NCBI GenBank assembly: GCA_024970065.1
Contig: CP103908.1
Span: 1,488,001-1,552,000, forward strand
Length of the DNA: 64,000 bases
DNA from: Pediococcus acidilactici
GTDB taxonomy: Bacteria > Bacillota > Bacilli > Lactobacillales > Lactobacillaceae
Reading direction: 5' to 3'
The stretch's first letter is position 1. Every line of letters starts with the position of its first letter. A program made the position numbers and the translations under genes. The notes under the pieces were generated by a model. That model was not told where the DNA came from and did no database searches. It saw only the letters and a program-made list of their open reading frames with translations. Positions 55,868 to 63,985 of this stretch are shown here, in pieces.

Positions 55868-55962
55868 CTTAAGGCACAAGCCAGAGCATACTTAGTGCTG
55901 CTTCCTTCCGGACCTGACACAATTCGTAAGTCCAACCTTGCCTCAAGGCCTTACGGCAATAA
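55868..55962 (-). ncRNA. ffs: Signal recognition particle RNA, small bacterial type
   Basis: The conserved SRP domain IV appears as GUCAGGUCCGGAAGGAAGC with its GGAA loop and flanking stem, matching the universal 4.5S core. The strands GCCGUAAGGC and GGCACAAG-like ends lie at the outer parts. It binds Ffh to direct membrane proteins to the Sec or YidC machinery. The location between tadA and dnaX is conserved in Firmicutes. Ends are approximate. Confidence 0.92.
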
Positions 55963-55998
55963 CTATGATACTCGAAATTCAATAAAATTTCCACTATT

Positions 55999-56484
55999 TT
56001 ACCGATTTTTTTTTCGCCGTTCGCGAATTGCCTTGAAGAAACTTTTCATTAACCCGGCGGCTTCATCTGCAGCCACCCCTTCACGGACTTCCACCTGGTG
56101 ATTTAAGCGCTGATCTTCCAAAACCGTGTACAAACTGCGGACGGCCCCCGCCTTCGGATCGCGCGCGCCAAAATAAACTTCCGGAATTTGAGAATTAATG
56201 ATGGTCCCGCTGCACATCAAACACGGCTCAATCGTCACAAATAACTGACAATTCCACAGCCGCCAGCTTCGTAAATATGCGCAGGCTTCCGTAATGGCGA
56301 GTACTTCGGCGTGCGTGGTCGCATCTTGCGAGTGTTCGCGAAGGTTATGTCCCCGACCGATAATTTTACCGTCGTGAACCACCACCGCGCCAATTGGTAC
56401 CTCATCAATTATCTTGGCAAACTGGGCCTCTTTTAACGCTTCGCCCATGTAGAATTGTACTTCTGCTTCACTTAATTTACTCAT
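55999..56484 (-). CDS. tadA: tRNA-adenosine(34) deaminase
   Basis: The 161-residue zinc deaminase converts A34 to inosine in tRNA-Arg(ACG), the tRNA encoded twice in this window. The active-site HAE is in TTHAEVLAI and the zinc cysteines in EPCLMCSGTI. The ATG at 56484 follows GAGAAG; the upstream GTG at 56490 lacks one. It overlaps the 3' end of the methyltransferase gene. Confidence 0.95.
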   Translation of the reverse strand: MSKLSEAEVQFYMGEALKEAQFAKIIDEVPIGAVVVHDGKIIGRGHNLREHSQDATTHAEVLAITEACAYLRSWRLWNCQLFVTIEPCLMCSGTIINSQIPEVYFGARDPKAGAVRSLYTVLEDQRLNHQVEVREGVAADEAAGLMKSFFKAIRERRKKNR

Positions 56485-57082
56485 GTTCACTTCTCAAAAT
56501 GTAGTATCCTTTATTTTTCTTTAGTACACTTACGTTACCAAACGTTTCCGCCATTAACTTCTTTGCGGATGGCGCCCCCTGCTTTTTTTGCAGAACGATG
56601 ATCAACTGACCACCCTTGGTTAAATGTTCCTTGGCACCGGTAATGATGGTGTTCACCACCGTTTTTCCGGCCCGAACCGGCGGGTTAGAAACGATCGTTG
56701 TAAAATCATTTTTCGTTACCGCTTCGTAAGCATCCGAATGGTAAACACGCGTGCGTGCGGCCACCCCGTTAGCTTCCGCGTTTCGTTTGGCGAGTGCTAA
56801 CGCCCGCTCGTTAACATCGGTCATTTCAACTTGTACATCGGAAAGTCGTTTAGCTAACGCAATCCCCATCGGGCCGTATCCACAACCCACGTCTAAAATT
56901 GAAACTTGGGGAACGTCCAGTGGCAAAGCTTCCAATAATGTCCGGGTACCAAAGTCAACGGTATTTTTAGAAAAAACTCCGTTGTCCGACACAAAATTTA
57001 ATTCATGCCCCAAAAGCGTATAACGCCAATGCTTTTCATCGTGTTCCACGTTAGGATTCTCCGTGAAATAATAATCTGTCAT
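56477..57082 (-). CDS. Class I SAM methyltransferase, RsmC-like
   Basis: The 201-residue protein has the SAM loop ILDVGCGYGPMGIAL (about 58-72) and the catalytic NPP-type motif IVSNPPVRAGK (about 128-138), which marks N-methylation of guanine in rRNA as in RsmC/RlmG. In Lactobacillus genomes this gene is regularly next to tadA. Exact target unverified. GGAGGA precedes the ATG at 57082. Confidence 0.87.
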   Translation of the reverse strand: MTDYYFTENPNVEHDEKHWRYTLLGHELNFVSDNGVFSKNTVDFGTRTLLEALPLDVPQVSILDVGCGYGPMGIALAKRLSDVQVEMTDVNERALALAKRNAEANGVAARTRVYHSDAYEAVTKNDFTTIVSNPPVRAGKTVVNTIITGAKEHLTKGGQLIIVLQKKQGAPSAKKLMAETFGNVSVLKKNKGYYILRSEHE

Positions 57083-57156
57083 TGAAAAGTCCTCCAATCT
57101 CTATTAGTATGATAACGTATTGTAAATTTGGATACCAATTTAATTAAAATAATTTT

Positions 57157-57234
57157 TATCGTTCGGCGAATGCCGTCGTAGCACAACATCTGGTGGTTTT
57201 AACCCGTTAGCGCCACAAGATGCTGTGCTTTTTT
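57157..57234 (+). ncRNA. Candidate small RNA upstream of nrdH
   Basis: An isolated terminator (arms AGCACA...CATCT / AGATG...TGTGCT, 57180-57229, six T after) follows a 4-bp hairpin CGGC GAAT GCCG. A weak promoter (TTGGAT, 16 bp, TAATTT) lies at about 57128-57155. No plus-strand gene precedes the terminator and nrdH has its own promoter beyond it, so a free RNA of about 80 nt is plausible. Confidence 0.4.
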
Positions 57235-57235
57235 G

Positions 57236-57263
57236 TTGAAATCAGCCCGAAATGTTGTATACT
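57236..57263 (+). promoter_or_regulatory. nrdH promoter
   Basis: A -35 TTGAAA (57236-57241) and -10 TATACT (57258-57263) are 16 bp apart, directly after the preceding terminator. I see no clear NrdR box pair. Confidence 0.7.
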
Positions 57264-57303
57264 TAAATGCAGACATAAAGAATAAATAAGAGGGGGAGTC
57301 ACC

Positions 57304-57534
57304 ATGAAAAAAGTCGTTGTTTACACAAAAAATAATTGCATGCAATGTAAAATGACCAAGCGTTTTCTAAGCGAAAACGGCGTTGAATTTGAAGAACGCA
57401 ACATCAACTTACATCCAGAATACATTGAAGAACTCAAGGGTCGCGGTTTCCAAGCCGTTCCAGTAGTTCAATTTTCTGAAGATGATGCAATCGCTGGTTT
57501 TCGTCCAGACTTGTTAAAAAAATTGGCAATCTAA
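57304..57534 (+). CDS. nrdH: NrdH redoxin
   Basis: The 76-residue glutaredoxin-like protein has active-site CMQC (residues 12-15) and the C-terminal GFRPDLLKKL typical of NrdH. It is reduced by thioredoxin reductase and supplies electrons to NrdE. GAGGGGGAG precedes the ATG. It is the first gene of the class Ib operon, separated from nrdE by an intrinsic terminator. Confidence 0.95.
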   Translation: MKKVVVYTKNNCMQCKMTKRFLSENGVEFEERNINLHPEYIEELKGRGFQAVPVVQFSEDDAIAGFRPDLLKKLAI

Positions 57535-57565
57535 TTTGAGTTGCTAATTTGTTGATTCAATGTTC

Positions 57566-57597
57566 ACGTTCCTTTGTTATAGATGGAGCGTTTTTTT
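57566..57597 (+). terminator. Intra-operon terminator between nrdH and nrdE
   Basis: A 7-bp stem (ACGTTCC / GGAGCGT) with a 12-base loop and seven T. Partial read-through would give more NrdH than NrdE and NrdF. Confidence 0.7.
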
Positions 57598-57626
57598 ATT
57601 TCGAAATTTAAGGAGTACACCCAAAC

Positions 57627-59792
57627 ATGAGCCTAAAAAATCTAACCGACGTCACTTATTACGACTTAAACAATGAAATCAACATCCCTGTTGACAATCA
57701 AATTCCACTACATAAGGATCAAGAAGCGCTAGCAGCCTTCCTAAAAGAAAACGTGCAAGCTAACACCATGCGTTTTGAAAGTTTGCGAGAACGCTTTGAC
57801 TACCTCCTCAAGGAAGACTACATTGAAGCGGAACTTATGGAAAAATATTCTTTTGACTTCATTGAAAAACTTTACGATTATTTGCGTGCGCAAAATTTTC
57901 ATTTTCGTTCTTTCATGGCGGCCTATAAATTCTATGCGCAATACGCTTTAAAAACTAACGACAAGAAATACTACTTAGAAAACTTCATTGACCGCGTTGC
58001 CATGAACGCCCTTTACTTTGGTGATGGCGATGAAGAACTCGCAATGCAGATTGCTGACGAAATTATCCACCAGCGTTACCAACCAGCAACCCCTAGCTTT
58101 TTAAACGCCGGTCGGAAACACCGTGGTGAATTGGTTTCCTGCTTTTTAATTCAGGCTAACGACGACATGAACTCGATTGGTCGGACGATTAATTCCGCCC
58201 TCCAACTTTCTAAATTAGGTGGCGGGGTCGGCATTAACCTCACCAACTTACGTGAAGCCGGTGCACCAATTAAGGGAATCGAAGGTGCCGCAAGTGGTGT
58301 GGTTCCCGTAATGAAATTGCTTGAAGACAGTTTTTCTTACGCTAACCAACTTGGTCAACGGCAGGGTGCTGGCGTGGTTTACCTAAACGTCTTCCATCCA
58401 GACATCGTCTCCTTCCTTTCGGCTAAGAAGGAAAACGCCGACGAAAAGATCCGGGTTAAGACCCTTTCACTAGGTGTGGTGGTTCCCGATAAATTCTACG
58501 AACTAATTAAACATGACGAAGATATGTACTTATTTAGTCCGTATAGTGTTGAAAAGGTCTACGGTAAGCCTTACGCCTACGTGGACATCACTAAGGAATA
58601 CGATAATTTAGTTAACAACCCAGAAATCAAGAAGTACAAAGTTAAGGCGCGCAATATCGAAAATGAAATTTCGAAATTGCAACAAGAATCTGGCTATCCT
58701 TACATAGTCAACGTGGATACTGCTAACCGGGAAAACCCAATTTACGGCAAGATTGTAATGAGTAACCTCTGTTCAGAGATTATGCAGGTTCAAACTCCTT
58801 CCGTAATTGACAACAAGCAAAACTACACGGAGTTAGGAACCGACATTAGTTGTAACTTAGGTTCCACAAACATCGTTAACATGATGGCAACTCCGCACTT
58901 TGGTAAATCGGTAGAAACCATGGTTCGGGCGTTGACCTTCGTAACCGACCACTCCGACATTGACGTAGTGCCATCCATCCAACACGGAAACGCCCTTGCC
59001 CACACGATTGGGCTCGGCGCAATGGGCTTACACGGTTACTTAGCAAAGAACCACCTCTACTATGGCGAACCTGATTCCGTTGAATTTACCAGTGTTTACT
59101 TCATGTTGCTTAACTACTGGACGCTCCGGGCTTCTAACAAGATTGCTAAAGAACGCGGACAAGTTTTCCACAACTTTGAAAAGAGCAAGTACGCGGATGG
59201 TTCATACTTCGATAAATACCTAGCTCAAGACTTTGGACCTAAGTCAGCACGGGTAAAGGAACTCTTCCAAGGAATCGACATTCCAACTACTGCAGACTGG
59301 GCAGACCTAAAGCAAGCCGTTATGCAAGACGGCCTTTATCATCAAAACCGAATGGCAGTTGCCCCAACCGGTTCAATTTCTTACATTAACGACGCAACGG
59401 CTAGTTTACAGCCGATCGTTAACCGGGTCGAAGAACGGCAAGAAAAGAAAATTGGAAAAATTTACTATCCAGCCCCATATTTGTCCAATGATACGTTAAA
59501 ATATTATCAGTCGGCCTATGATATTGACATGCGCAAAGTGGTTGATATTTACGCCGCTGCGCAACAACACGTGGATCAAGGAATGAGCATGACCTTCTTC
59601 ATGCGCTCAACCATTCCAGACGGAATTTACGACTGGAAGAATGGTCGAACAAACAAAATGACGACTCGCGATTTAAACATCCTACGCAATTACGCACACC
59701 ATGAAGGAATCAAGTCGATTTACTACATTCGGACCTTCACGGATAATGATGGCGAAGTCGGTGTTAACCAATGTGAAAGCTGCTCAATTTAA
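57627..59792 (+). CDS. nrdE: Class Ib ribonucleotide reductase alpha subunit
   Basis: The 721-residue catalytic subunit makes dNDPs from NDPs. It lacks the N-terminal ATP-cone, as expected of NrdE. Visible are SCFLIQ with the redox Cys, the radical-site region NLCSEIMQVQTPS, NLGSTNIVN and the C-terminal pair in CESCSI that is reduced by NrdH. AAGGAG precedes the ATG. It is 18 bp before nrdF. Confidence 0.97.
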   Translation: MSLKNLTDVTYYDLNNEINIPVDNQIPLHKDQEALAAFLKENVQANTMRFESLRERFDYLLKEDYIEAELMEKYSFDFIEKLYDYLRAQNFHFRSFMAAYKFYAQYALKTNDKKYYLENFIDRVAMNALYFGDGDEELAMQIADEIIHQRYQPATPSFLNAGRKHRGELVSCFLIQANDDMNSIGRTINSALQLSKLGGGVGINLTNLREAGAPIKGIEGAASGVVPVMKLLEDSFSYANQLGQRQGAGVVYLNVFHPDIVSFLSAKKENADEKIRVKTLSLGVVVPDKFYELIKHDEDMYLFSPYSVEKVYGKPYAYVDITKEYDNLVNNPEIKKYKVKARNIENEISKLQQESGYPYIVNVDTANRENPIYGKIVMSNLCSEIMQVQTPSVIDNKQNYTELGTDISCNLGSTNIVNMMATPHFGKSVETMVRALTFVTDHSDIDVVPSIQHGNALAHTIGLGAMGLHGYLAKNHLYYGEPDSVEFTSVYFMLLNYWTLRASNKIAKERGQVFHNFEKSKYADGSYFDKYLAQDFGPKSARVKELFQGIDIPTTADWADLKQAVMQDGLYHQNRMAVAPTGSISYINDATASLQPIVNRVEERQEKKIGKIYYPAPYLSNDTLKYYQSAYDIDMRKVVDIYAAAQQHVDQGMSMTFFMRSTIPDGIYDWKNGRTNKMTTRDLNILRNYAHHEGIKSIYYIRTFTDNDGEVGVNQCESCSI

Positions 59793-59810
59793 CGATGGAG
59801 GATTTGTATA

Positions 59811-60764
59811 ATGGCAAATTATGAAGCAATCAACTGGAACGCAATTTCAGATCAGATTGATAAAGCAACTTGGGAGAAGCTAACCGAACAATTTTGGTTG
59901 GATACGCGGATTCCAATTTCTAACGATCTTAGTGATTGGCGTGAACTTGATGAGGACCATCAATGGGTGGTAGGACACGTTTTTGGGGGCTTGACTCTCC
60001 TCGATACACTTCAATCCCAAGACGGGATGGCAGCCTTACGTAAGGACGTCCGGACGCCACATGAAACGGCCGTTTTGAATAACATCCAGTTTATGGAATC
60101 TGTCCATGCTAAAAGTTATTCATCAATCTTTGAAACGTTGAACACTCCTACAGAAATTGATGAAATTTTTGAATGGAGTGACTCTGAAGAGTTCCTCCAA
60201 AACAAAACTAAGTTTATTTATGACTTATATCATGATGATGGGCACCCATTGAAAAAGAAGATTTCAAGCGTGTTCCTCGAAACGTTCTTGTTCTACTCTG
60301 GCTTCTTCACCCCACTCTATTACCTGGGTCATAACAAGCTAAACAACGTTGCCGAAATCATTAAATTAATCCTTCGTGACGAATCTGTGCACGGAACTTA
60401 CATTGGTTACAAGTTCCAATTAGGCATGAAAGACCTTGGCGAAAACGAACAACAAGAACTTAAGGATTGGATGTATAACTTCTTATATGACCTTTACGCT
60501 AACGAAGAAAAATACGTTCATAAAGTTTACGATCAAGTTGGTTGGACGGAAGAAGTGTTAACCTTCACCCGTTACAATGCTAACAAGGCGTTGATGAACT
60601 TGGGTCAAGATCCGCTCTTCCCCGATACGGAAGCGGACGTTAACCCAATCGTCATGAACGGAATTTCTACCGGAACGTCTAACCACGACTTCTTCTCTCA
60701 AGTTGGTAATGGCTACCGTCTAGGTAACGTAGAACCAATGAGTGACGAAGACTACGAAATTTAG
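59811..60764 (+). CDS. nrdF: Class Ib ribonucleotide reductase beta subunit
   Basis: The 317-residue radical subunit carries the dimetal site ligands in the pattern D...E-x2-H (FMESVHAKSYS) and E...ESVHGTYIG, and a C-terminal tail SDEDYEI that docks with NrdE. It uses a dimanganese-tyrosyl cofactor activated by NrdI; no nrdI lies in this window. GGAGGA precedes the ATG. Confidence 0.96.
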   Translation: MANYEAINWNAISDQIDKATWEKLTEQFWLDTRIPISNDLSDWRELDEDHQWVVGHVFGGLTLLDTLQSQDGMAALRKDVRTPHETAVLNNIQFMESVHAKSYSSIFETLNTPTEIDEIFEWSDSEEFLQNKTKFIYDLYHDDGHPLKKKISSVFLETFLFYSGFFTPLYYLGHNKLNNVAEIIKLILRDESVHGTYIGYKFQLGMKDLGENEQQELKDWMYNFLYDLYANEEKYVHKVYDQVGWTEEVLTFTRYNANKALMNLGQDPLFPDTEADVNPIVMNGISTGTSNHDFFSQVGNGYRLGNVEPMSDEDYEI

Positions 60765-60803
60765 TCAACTAATTTACTAACATTCGAATAATCCCTAAAA
60801 ATT

Positions 60804-60840
60804 AACAGCGCTCAGGATGAAGATCCTGGGCGCTGTTTTT
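60804..60840 (+). terminator. nrdF terminator
   Basis: A 14-bp stem (ACAGCGCTCAGGAT / ATCCTGGGCGCTGT) with GAAG loop and five T. Confidence 0.95.
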
Positions 60841-60932
60841 GTTTGGTTATTGGAATCGGTTCCAATTTAAATATAATATTTAACGAGTTATCCTCAGCAT
60901 TACAATTTCTGTACCATTATTCATATATTTTT

Positions 60933-61688
60933 CTAAATCTTTTTTCTGTCAAAAAAATATAAACCGAGCAAAATAAATATTATTGAATATACAATATTTC
61001 CCCAAAATAATTGAACAACCGTTAGACCAGTATCATCAAAATAATGATGATTATTCAGTTCGTCAATAAAATTCATCATATTAAATGGGTTCCATTTAAT
61101 AAAAGATACTGTTTTGCCGATATTAAATATTAATAATTTTGAAAACCCTTGTCCCATAAAACAAATTGCTACTCCCGCTAGTACAGCAATTGAGCTAGTT
61201 GTCGAACAAATTGCTATTAAAAAGACAGCACTTATAATAATAAAAAAAGAAAAGATATCTAGTGCATTTCCAATTAAAAATGCTTGTATTAGAGTTTGGG
61301 AATGCTGGTATGTAGTATTTAATGCAAAATTAGAACCCCAGGGCATGTAATTAATTATTAACGTTACAAATATCGCAATTATATGTAAAAAAATACTGTA
61401 CATAAGCATTACTAAATATTTTGCAAAATAAATAATATTTCTACCATTTGTGTCTACAATCATTCTCTTAATTGTCCCATACTGAAACTCCATTGACGTT
61501 GTAATAGCTACAATTGATATCATGCTAATCATTATCCATTCAAATGCACCATATCCTGCCACGAAAAAAAATTTTTCTTTTTCTCTAAAAGATAAAATAA
61601 TCATCAAGACAATCAAAATTAATGGTAGAATCCACGTAATTTTTCTATGCCTTAGCTTAAAAAGTTCTTCTGATATAATTCCACTCAT
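60933..61688 (-). CDS. ABC-2 permease, lantibiotic immunity LanE/BcrB type
   Basis: The 251-residue hydrophobic protein has six segments and the MEFQYGTIKRMI motif found near the N-terminus of LanE/LanG/MutE and BcrB permeases. With the ATPase encoded 14 bp upstream it would expel a lantibiotic or bacitracin-like peptide from the membrane. The sequence is clearly more AT-rich than the neighbouring nrd and rpl genes, which suggests acquisition. Confidence 0.85.
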   Translation of the reverse strand: MSGIISEELFKLRHRKITWILPLILIVLMIILSFREKEKFFFVAGYGAFEWIMISMISIVAITTSMEFQYGTIKRMIVDTNGRNIIYFAKYLVMLMYSIFLHIIAIFVTLIINYMPWGSNFALNTTYQHSQTLIQAFLIGNALDIFSFFIIISAVFLIAICSTTSSIAVLAGVAICFMGQGFSKLLIFNIGKTVSFIKWNPFNMMNFIDELNNHHYFDDTGLTVVQLFWGNIVYSIIFILLGLYFFDRKKI

Positions 61689-61702
61689 AAACCTTCACCA
61701 CC

Positions 61703-62581
61703 TTAGTCACTAATTTCACTAATCACCAGATTTTCTAAATCTTTTTGTATTGCTGTTATATCATAAACAATAAGATCCATAGAAAAAATTTTTTTCAATA
61801 TTAAATTAAACTCTAACTCATCTTTGGGATAAAAAATAATATTATTTTTTTCTACGTCAAAATTTATGTTCGATTTTGCCAAAATTGTTGTAGCAACCCT
61901 CACTTGATCTACGCACACTTTATATCCTTTTTTTAGTTTTCTTTGCAAAGTATCCATCGATTCATCTAACATAACTCTCCCGTTCTTAAGTAGAATCATT
62001 CGGTCAATAATTTTTTCTAATTCGCTCAAAACATGGCTTGAAATCAGCAAAGTTACTCCCGTCTGATTAAGTTTTTTTATTAATTGCCTCAACTCTCTTG
62101 TAGCGATAGGATCCAAACCATTCATAGGTTCATCTAAAATTAAAAAATCCGGATGCTTAACCAACGCAATCGCAATACCTAATTTTTGTTTCATACCTAA
62201 AGAATAGTTTTTTGATGTCTTATGGATATAACTTTCCATCTCAAGTTGTTGAATAATATCATTAAATCTATTATTTTTACTATACATTTTTAAATGTTCA
62301 TAACCGGTTAAAAAAGGATACAAATCTGGATACTCAATTAAAGCCCCCACATCCTCCAACATAGAATGGTCATGCGATTTCACCGTTTTACCGTGAACTT
62401 CAACCACACCTTGGTCAGGTGGGGTAATGCCCAGTATTATTTTCATTAAAGTAGTTTTACCAGCACCATTGGGACCTACTAATCCAACAATTTTACCTCG
62501 TGGAATTTTAATATTGATACTATCTAATGCCAATTTTTTACCAAATTTTTTCTTCACGTTAGTTAATTCTGCAATTTCCAT
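61703..62581 (-). CDS. ABC ATPase, lantibiotic immunity LanF/BcrA type
   Basis: The 292-residue ATPase shows Walker A GPNGAGKTT, signature YSLGMKQKLGIAIAL, Walker B FLILDEPMNGLDP and SSHVLSELE. The signature glutamine region and the glutamate-rich VLSELEKI resemble LanF rather than importer ATPases. A C-terminal domain of about 80 residues follows. GGGGAG precedes the ATG. The upstream stub of a lanC-like gene supports a lantibiotic context. Confidence 0.88.
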   Translation of the reverse strand: MEIAELTNVKKKFGKKLALDSINIKIPRGKIVGLVGPNGAGKTTLMKIILGITPPDQGVVEVHGKTVKSHDHSMLEDVGALIEYPDLYPFLTGYEHLKMYSKNNRFNDIIQQLEMESYIHKTSKNYSLGMKQKLGIAIALVKHPDFLILDEPMNGLDPIATRELRQLIKKLNQTGVTLLISSHVLSELEKIIDRMILLKNGRVMLDESMDTLQRKLKKGYKVCVDQVRVATTILAKSNINFDVEKNNIIFYPKDELEFNLILKKIFSMDLIVYDITAIQKDLENLVISEISD

Positions 62582-62629
62582 TATTATTACTCCCCTAGCT
62601 ACTAGAACTTAGCTTTGACCTTTCATAAT

Positions 62630-62773
62630 CTATCCTCTAAAAATTTCGTCATTAATTAACGGCATCCATGACCACCATTTTTTCTTTTCAATGTCACTAA
62701 GTGCCAATAATAATCCTGCAGTCCCATTGTTCACATAAAAAATACATCTATATATTTTTAACCTAGCAAAAAA
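62630..62773 (-). pseudogene. C-terminal stub of a lanthionine cyclase (LanC-like)
   Basis: A 47-codon open stretch ends in TAG and encodes YVNNGTAGLLLALSDIEKKK followed by WWSWMPLINDE. A Gly-rich x-G-T-A-G-L-x-L-A-L segment followed by W and a short acidic tail is how LanC-type cyclases end. There is no start codon with ribosome site, and the upstream frame is closed by TGA, so the rest is deleted. It is 48 bp before the LanF-type ATPase, consistent with a former lanC-lanF-lanE order. Confidence 0.55.
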
Positions 62774-62802
62774 TCAGGTTCAACTTTTTACCCGGTGTAA
62801 AA

Positions 62803-62839
62803 ATAATACCATACACAAATATTTAAGTAAACGCTTTCA
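62803..62839 (-). promoter_or_regulatory. Promoter with cre-like site ahead of the lan remnant
   Basis: A -35 TTTACT (62826-62831) and -10 TATTAT (62803-62808) are 17 bp apart. On the plus strand AGTAAACGCTTTCA (62826-62839) matches the cre consensus at all but the first base and overlaps the -35, suggesting CcpA repression of the immunity genes. Confidence 0.5.
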
Positions 62840-62926
62840 TTTTTAGGGATTATACAAATATCTAACTCTACAATTTCATTTAATTGGATATTTTCTTACC
62901 ACAAAATACTTTATTAAAACTATCTT

Positions 62927-62966
62927 GGTGGTACAAAAATTTAAAATGTACCACATTTGTACCACC
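62927..62966. repeat. GGTGGTACAAA inverted repeat
   Basis: Perfect 11-base arms (62927-62937 and 62956-62966) enclose an 18-base spacer with a further TGTACCACA (62947-62955). It may be an operator for an unknown regulator; it is not followed by a U run. Confidence 0.5.
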
Positions 62967-63008
62967 TAAGTATCCTACTTATCCCGTTTATCCCACTTCT
63001 GAAAGCAC

Positions 63009-63054
63009 AAAAAAACCACCTATATTCCGGTATAACCGGGATAAGGTGGTTTTT
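63009..63054. terminator. rplL terminator
   Basis: Arms ACCACCT...TTCCGG and CCGGGATA...GGTGGT pair with one bulge around TATAA, flanked by A7 and T5, so it works from both strands. Confidence 0.9.
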
Positions 63055-63067
63055 GTAGAAATTAAAC

Positions 63068-63433
63068 TTATTTAACTTCTACTGTAGCACCAGCTTCTTC
63101 AAGCTTAGCCTTCATGTCGTTTGCTTCGTCTTCGGAAAGGTCTTCCTTGATAACTGTAGGAGCGTTATCAACCATGTCCTTAGCGTCCTTCAAGCCAGCA
63201 CCTGTGATTTCACGAACTGCCTTGATAACCTTGATCTTAGCTGAGCCAGCGCCAGTAAGTTCAACGTTGAATGATGTCTTAGCTTCTGCAGCACCGCCAG
63301 CAGCACCTGCAGCAGCAACTGGAGCAGCAGCTGAAACACCGAATTCGTCTTCGATTGCTTTAACAAGATCGTTTAAGTCAGAAATTGAAGCACCTTTTAA
63401 GTCTTCAATAAATTGGTCTTTATCTAATGCCAT
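63068..63433 (-). CDS. rplL: 50S ribosomal protein L7/L12
   Basis: The 121-residue stalk protein has an N-terminal dimerisation part, the Ala/Gly-rich hinge ([13 protein letters not shown]) and the C-terminal factor-binding domain with [21 protein letters not shown]. The ATG at 63433 lies after GGAGG; five upstream codons are not part of the protein. It is co-transcribed with rplJ. Confidence 0.97.
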   Translation of the reverse strand: MALDKDQFIEDLKGASISDLNDLVKAIEDEFGVSAAAPVAAAGAAGGAAEAKTSFNVELTGAGSAKIKVIKAVREITGAGLKDAKDMVDNAPTVIKEDLSEDEANDMKAKLEEAGATVEVK

Positions 63434-63478
63434 TTTTGTTTCCTCCAATATTAATTGTAATTAAATGTAATGTAATGA

Positions 63479-63985
63479 TTATGCAGCGTCTTCTTCAGAC
63501 TTCTTATCAGCAACAGCCTTAAGAGCATATGCAACGTCACGTACTGGTGACATAAATTCATTAGCAAGCATTGCAAGCAAGTCTTCACGACTAGGCATTG
63601 TAGCGAAGGTATTGATTGTATCAATATCAGCCACTTTACCTTCGATAACCCCACCCTTGATGGAAAGGTTGTCGTTGCTGTCAGCAAATTGCTTCAAAAT
63701 TTTAGCAGGGGCAACGGCATCTTCAGCAGAAAATGCAACGGCTGAAGGACCAACGAAAATATCATCCATACCTTCAAAACCTGCTTGTTCAGCAGCGCGA
63801 GTCAAAATCTTGTTCTTGATCACGCGGAACTTGATTCCAGAATCACGAAGTTGTTTACGTAAGTCAGTTACTTCAGCAACTGTTAAACCACGTGAATCAA
63901 CAACGATTGCGGAAACAGCGTTCTTCATTTCTTCTGCAACTTCATCAACGATTGCAGCTTTCTTTGCGATAGCTTCTTTACTCAA
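63479..63985 (-). CDS. rplJ: 50S ribosomal protein L10
   Basis: The 168-residue uL10 anchors L7/L12 dimers to 23S rRNA. The motif [20 protein letters not shown] and a C-terminal helix for stalk binding are visible. It starts with TTG, ten bases after AGGAGG at the window edge, matching the TTG starts of rpoB and rpoC. The L10 leader that usually precedes it lies outside the window. Confidence 0.96.
   Translation of the reverse strand: MSKEAIAKKAAIVDEVAEEMKNAVSAIVVDSRGLTVAEVTDLRKQLRDSGIKFRVIKNKILTRAAEQAGFEGMDDIFVGPSAVAFSAEDAVAPAKILKQFADSNDNLSIKGGVIEGKVADIDTINTFATMPSREDLLAMLANEFMSPVRDVAYALKAVADKKSEEDAA

Noticed and set aside
60847-60866. Palindrome ATTGGAATCGGTTCCAAT after nrdF considered as terminator for the ABC permease
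   Set aside because: The stem is only seven pairs and no U run follows on the minus strand.
62927-62966. GGTGGTAC resembling a T-box core
   Set aside because: It lacks the ACCGCG continuation, a stem I and a terminator with a biosynthetic or synthetase gene after it.
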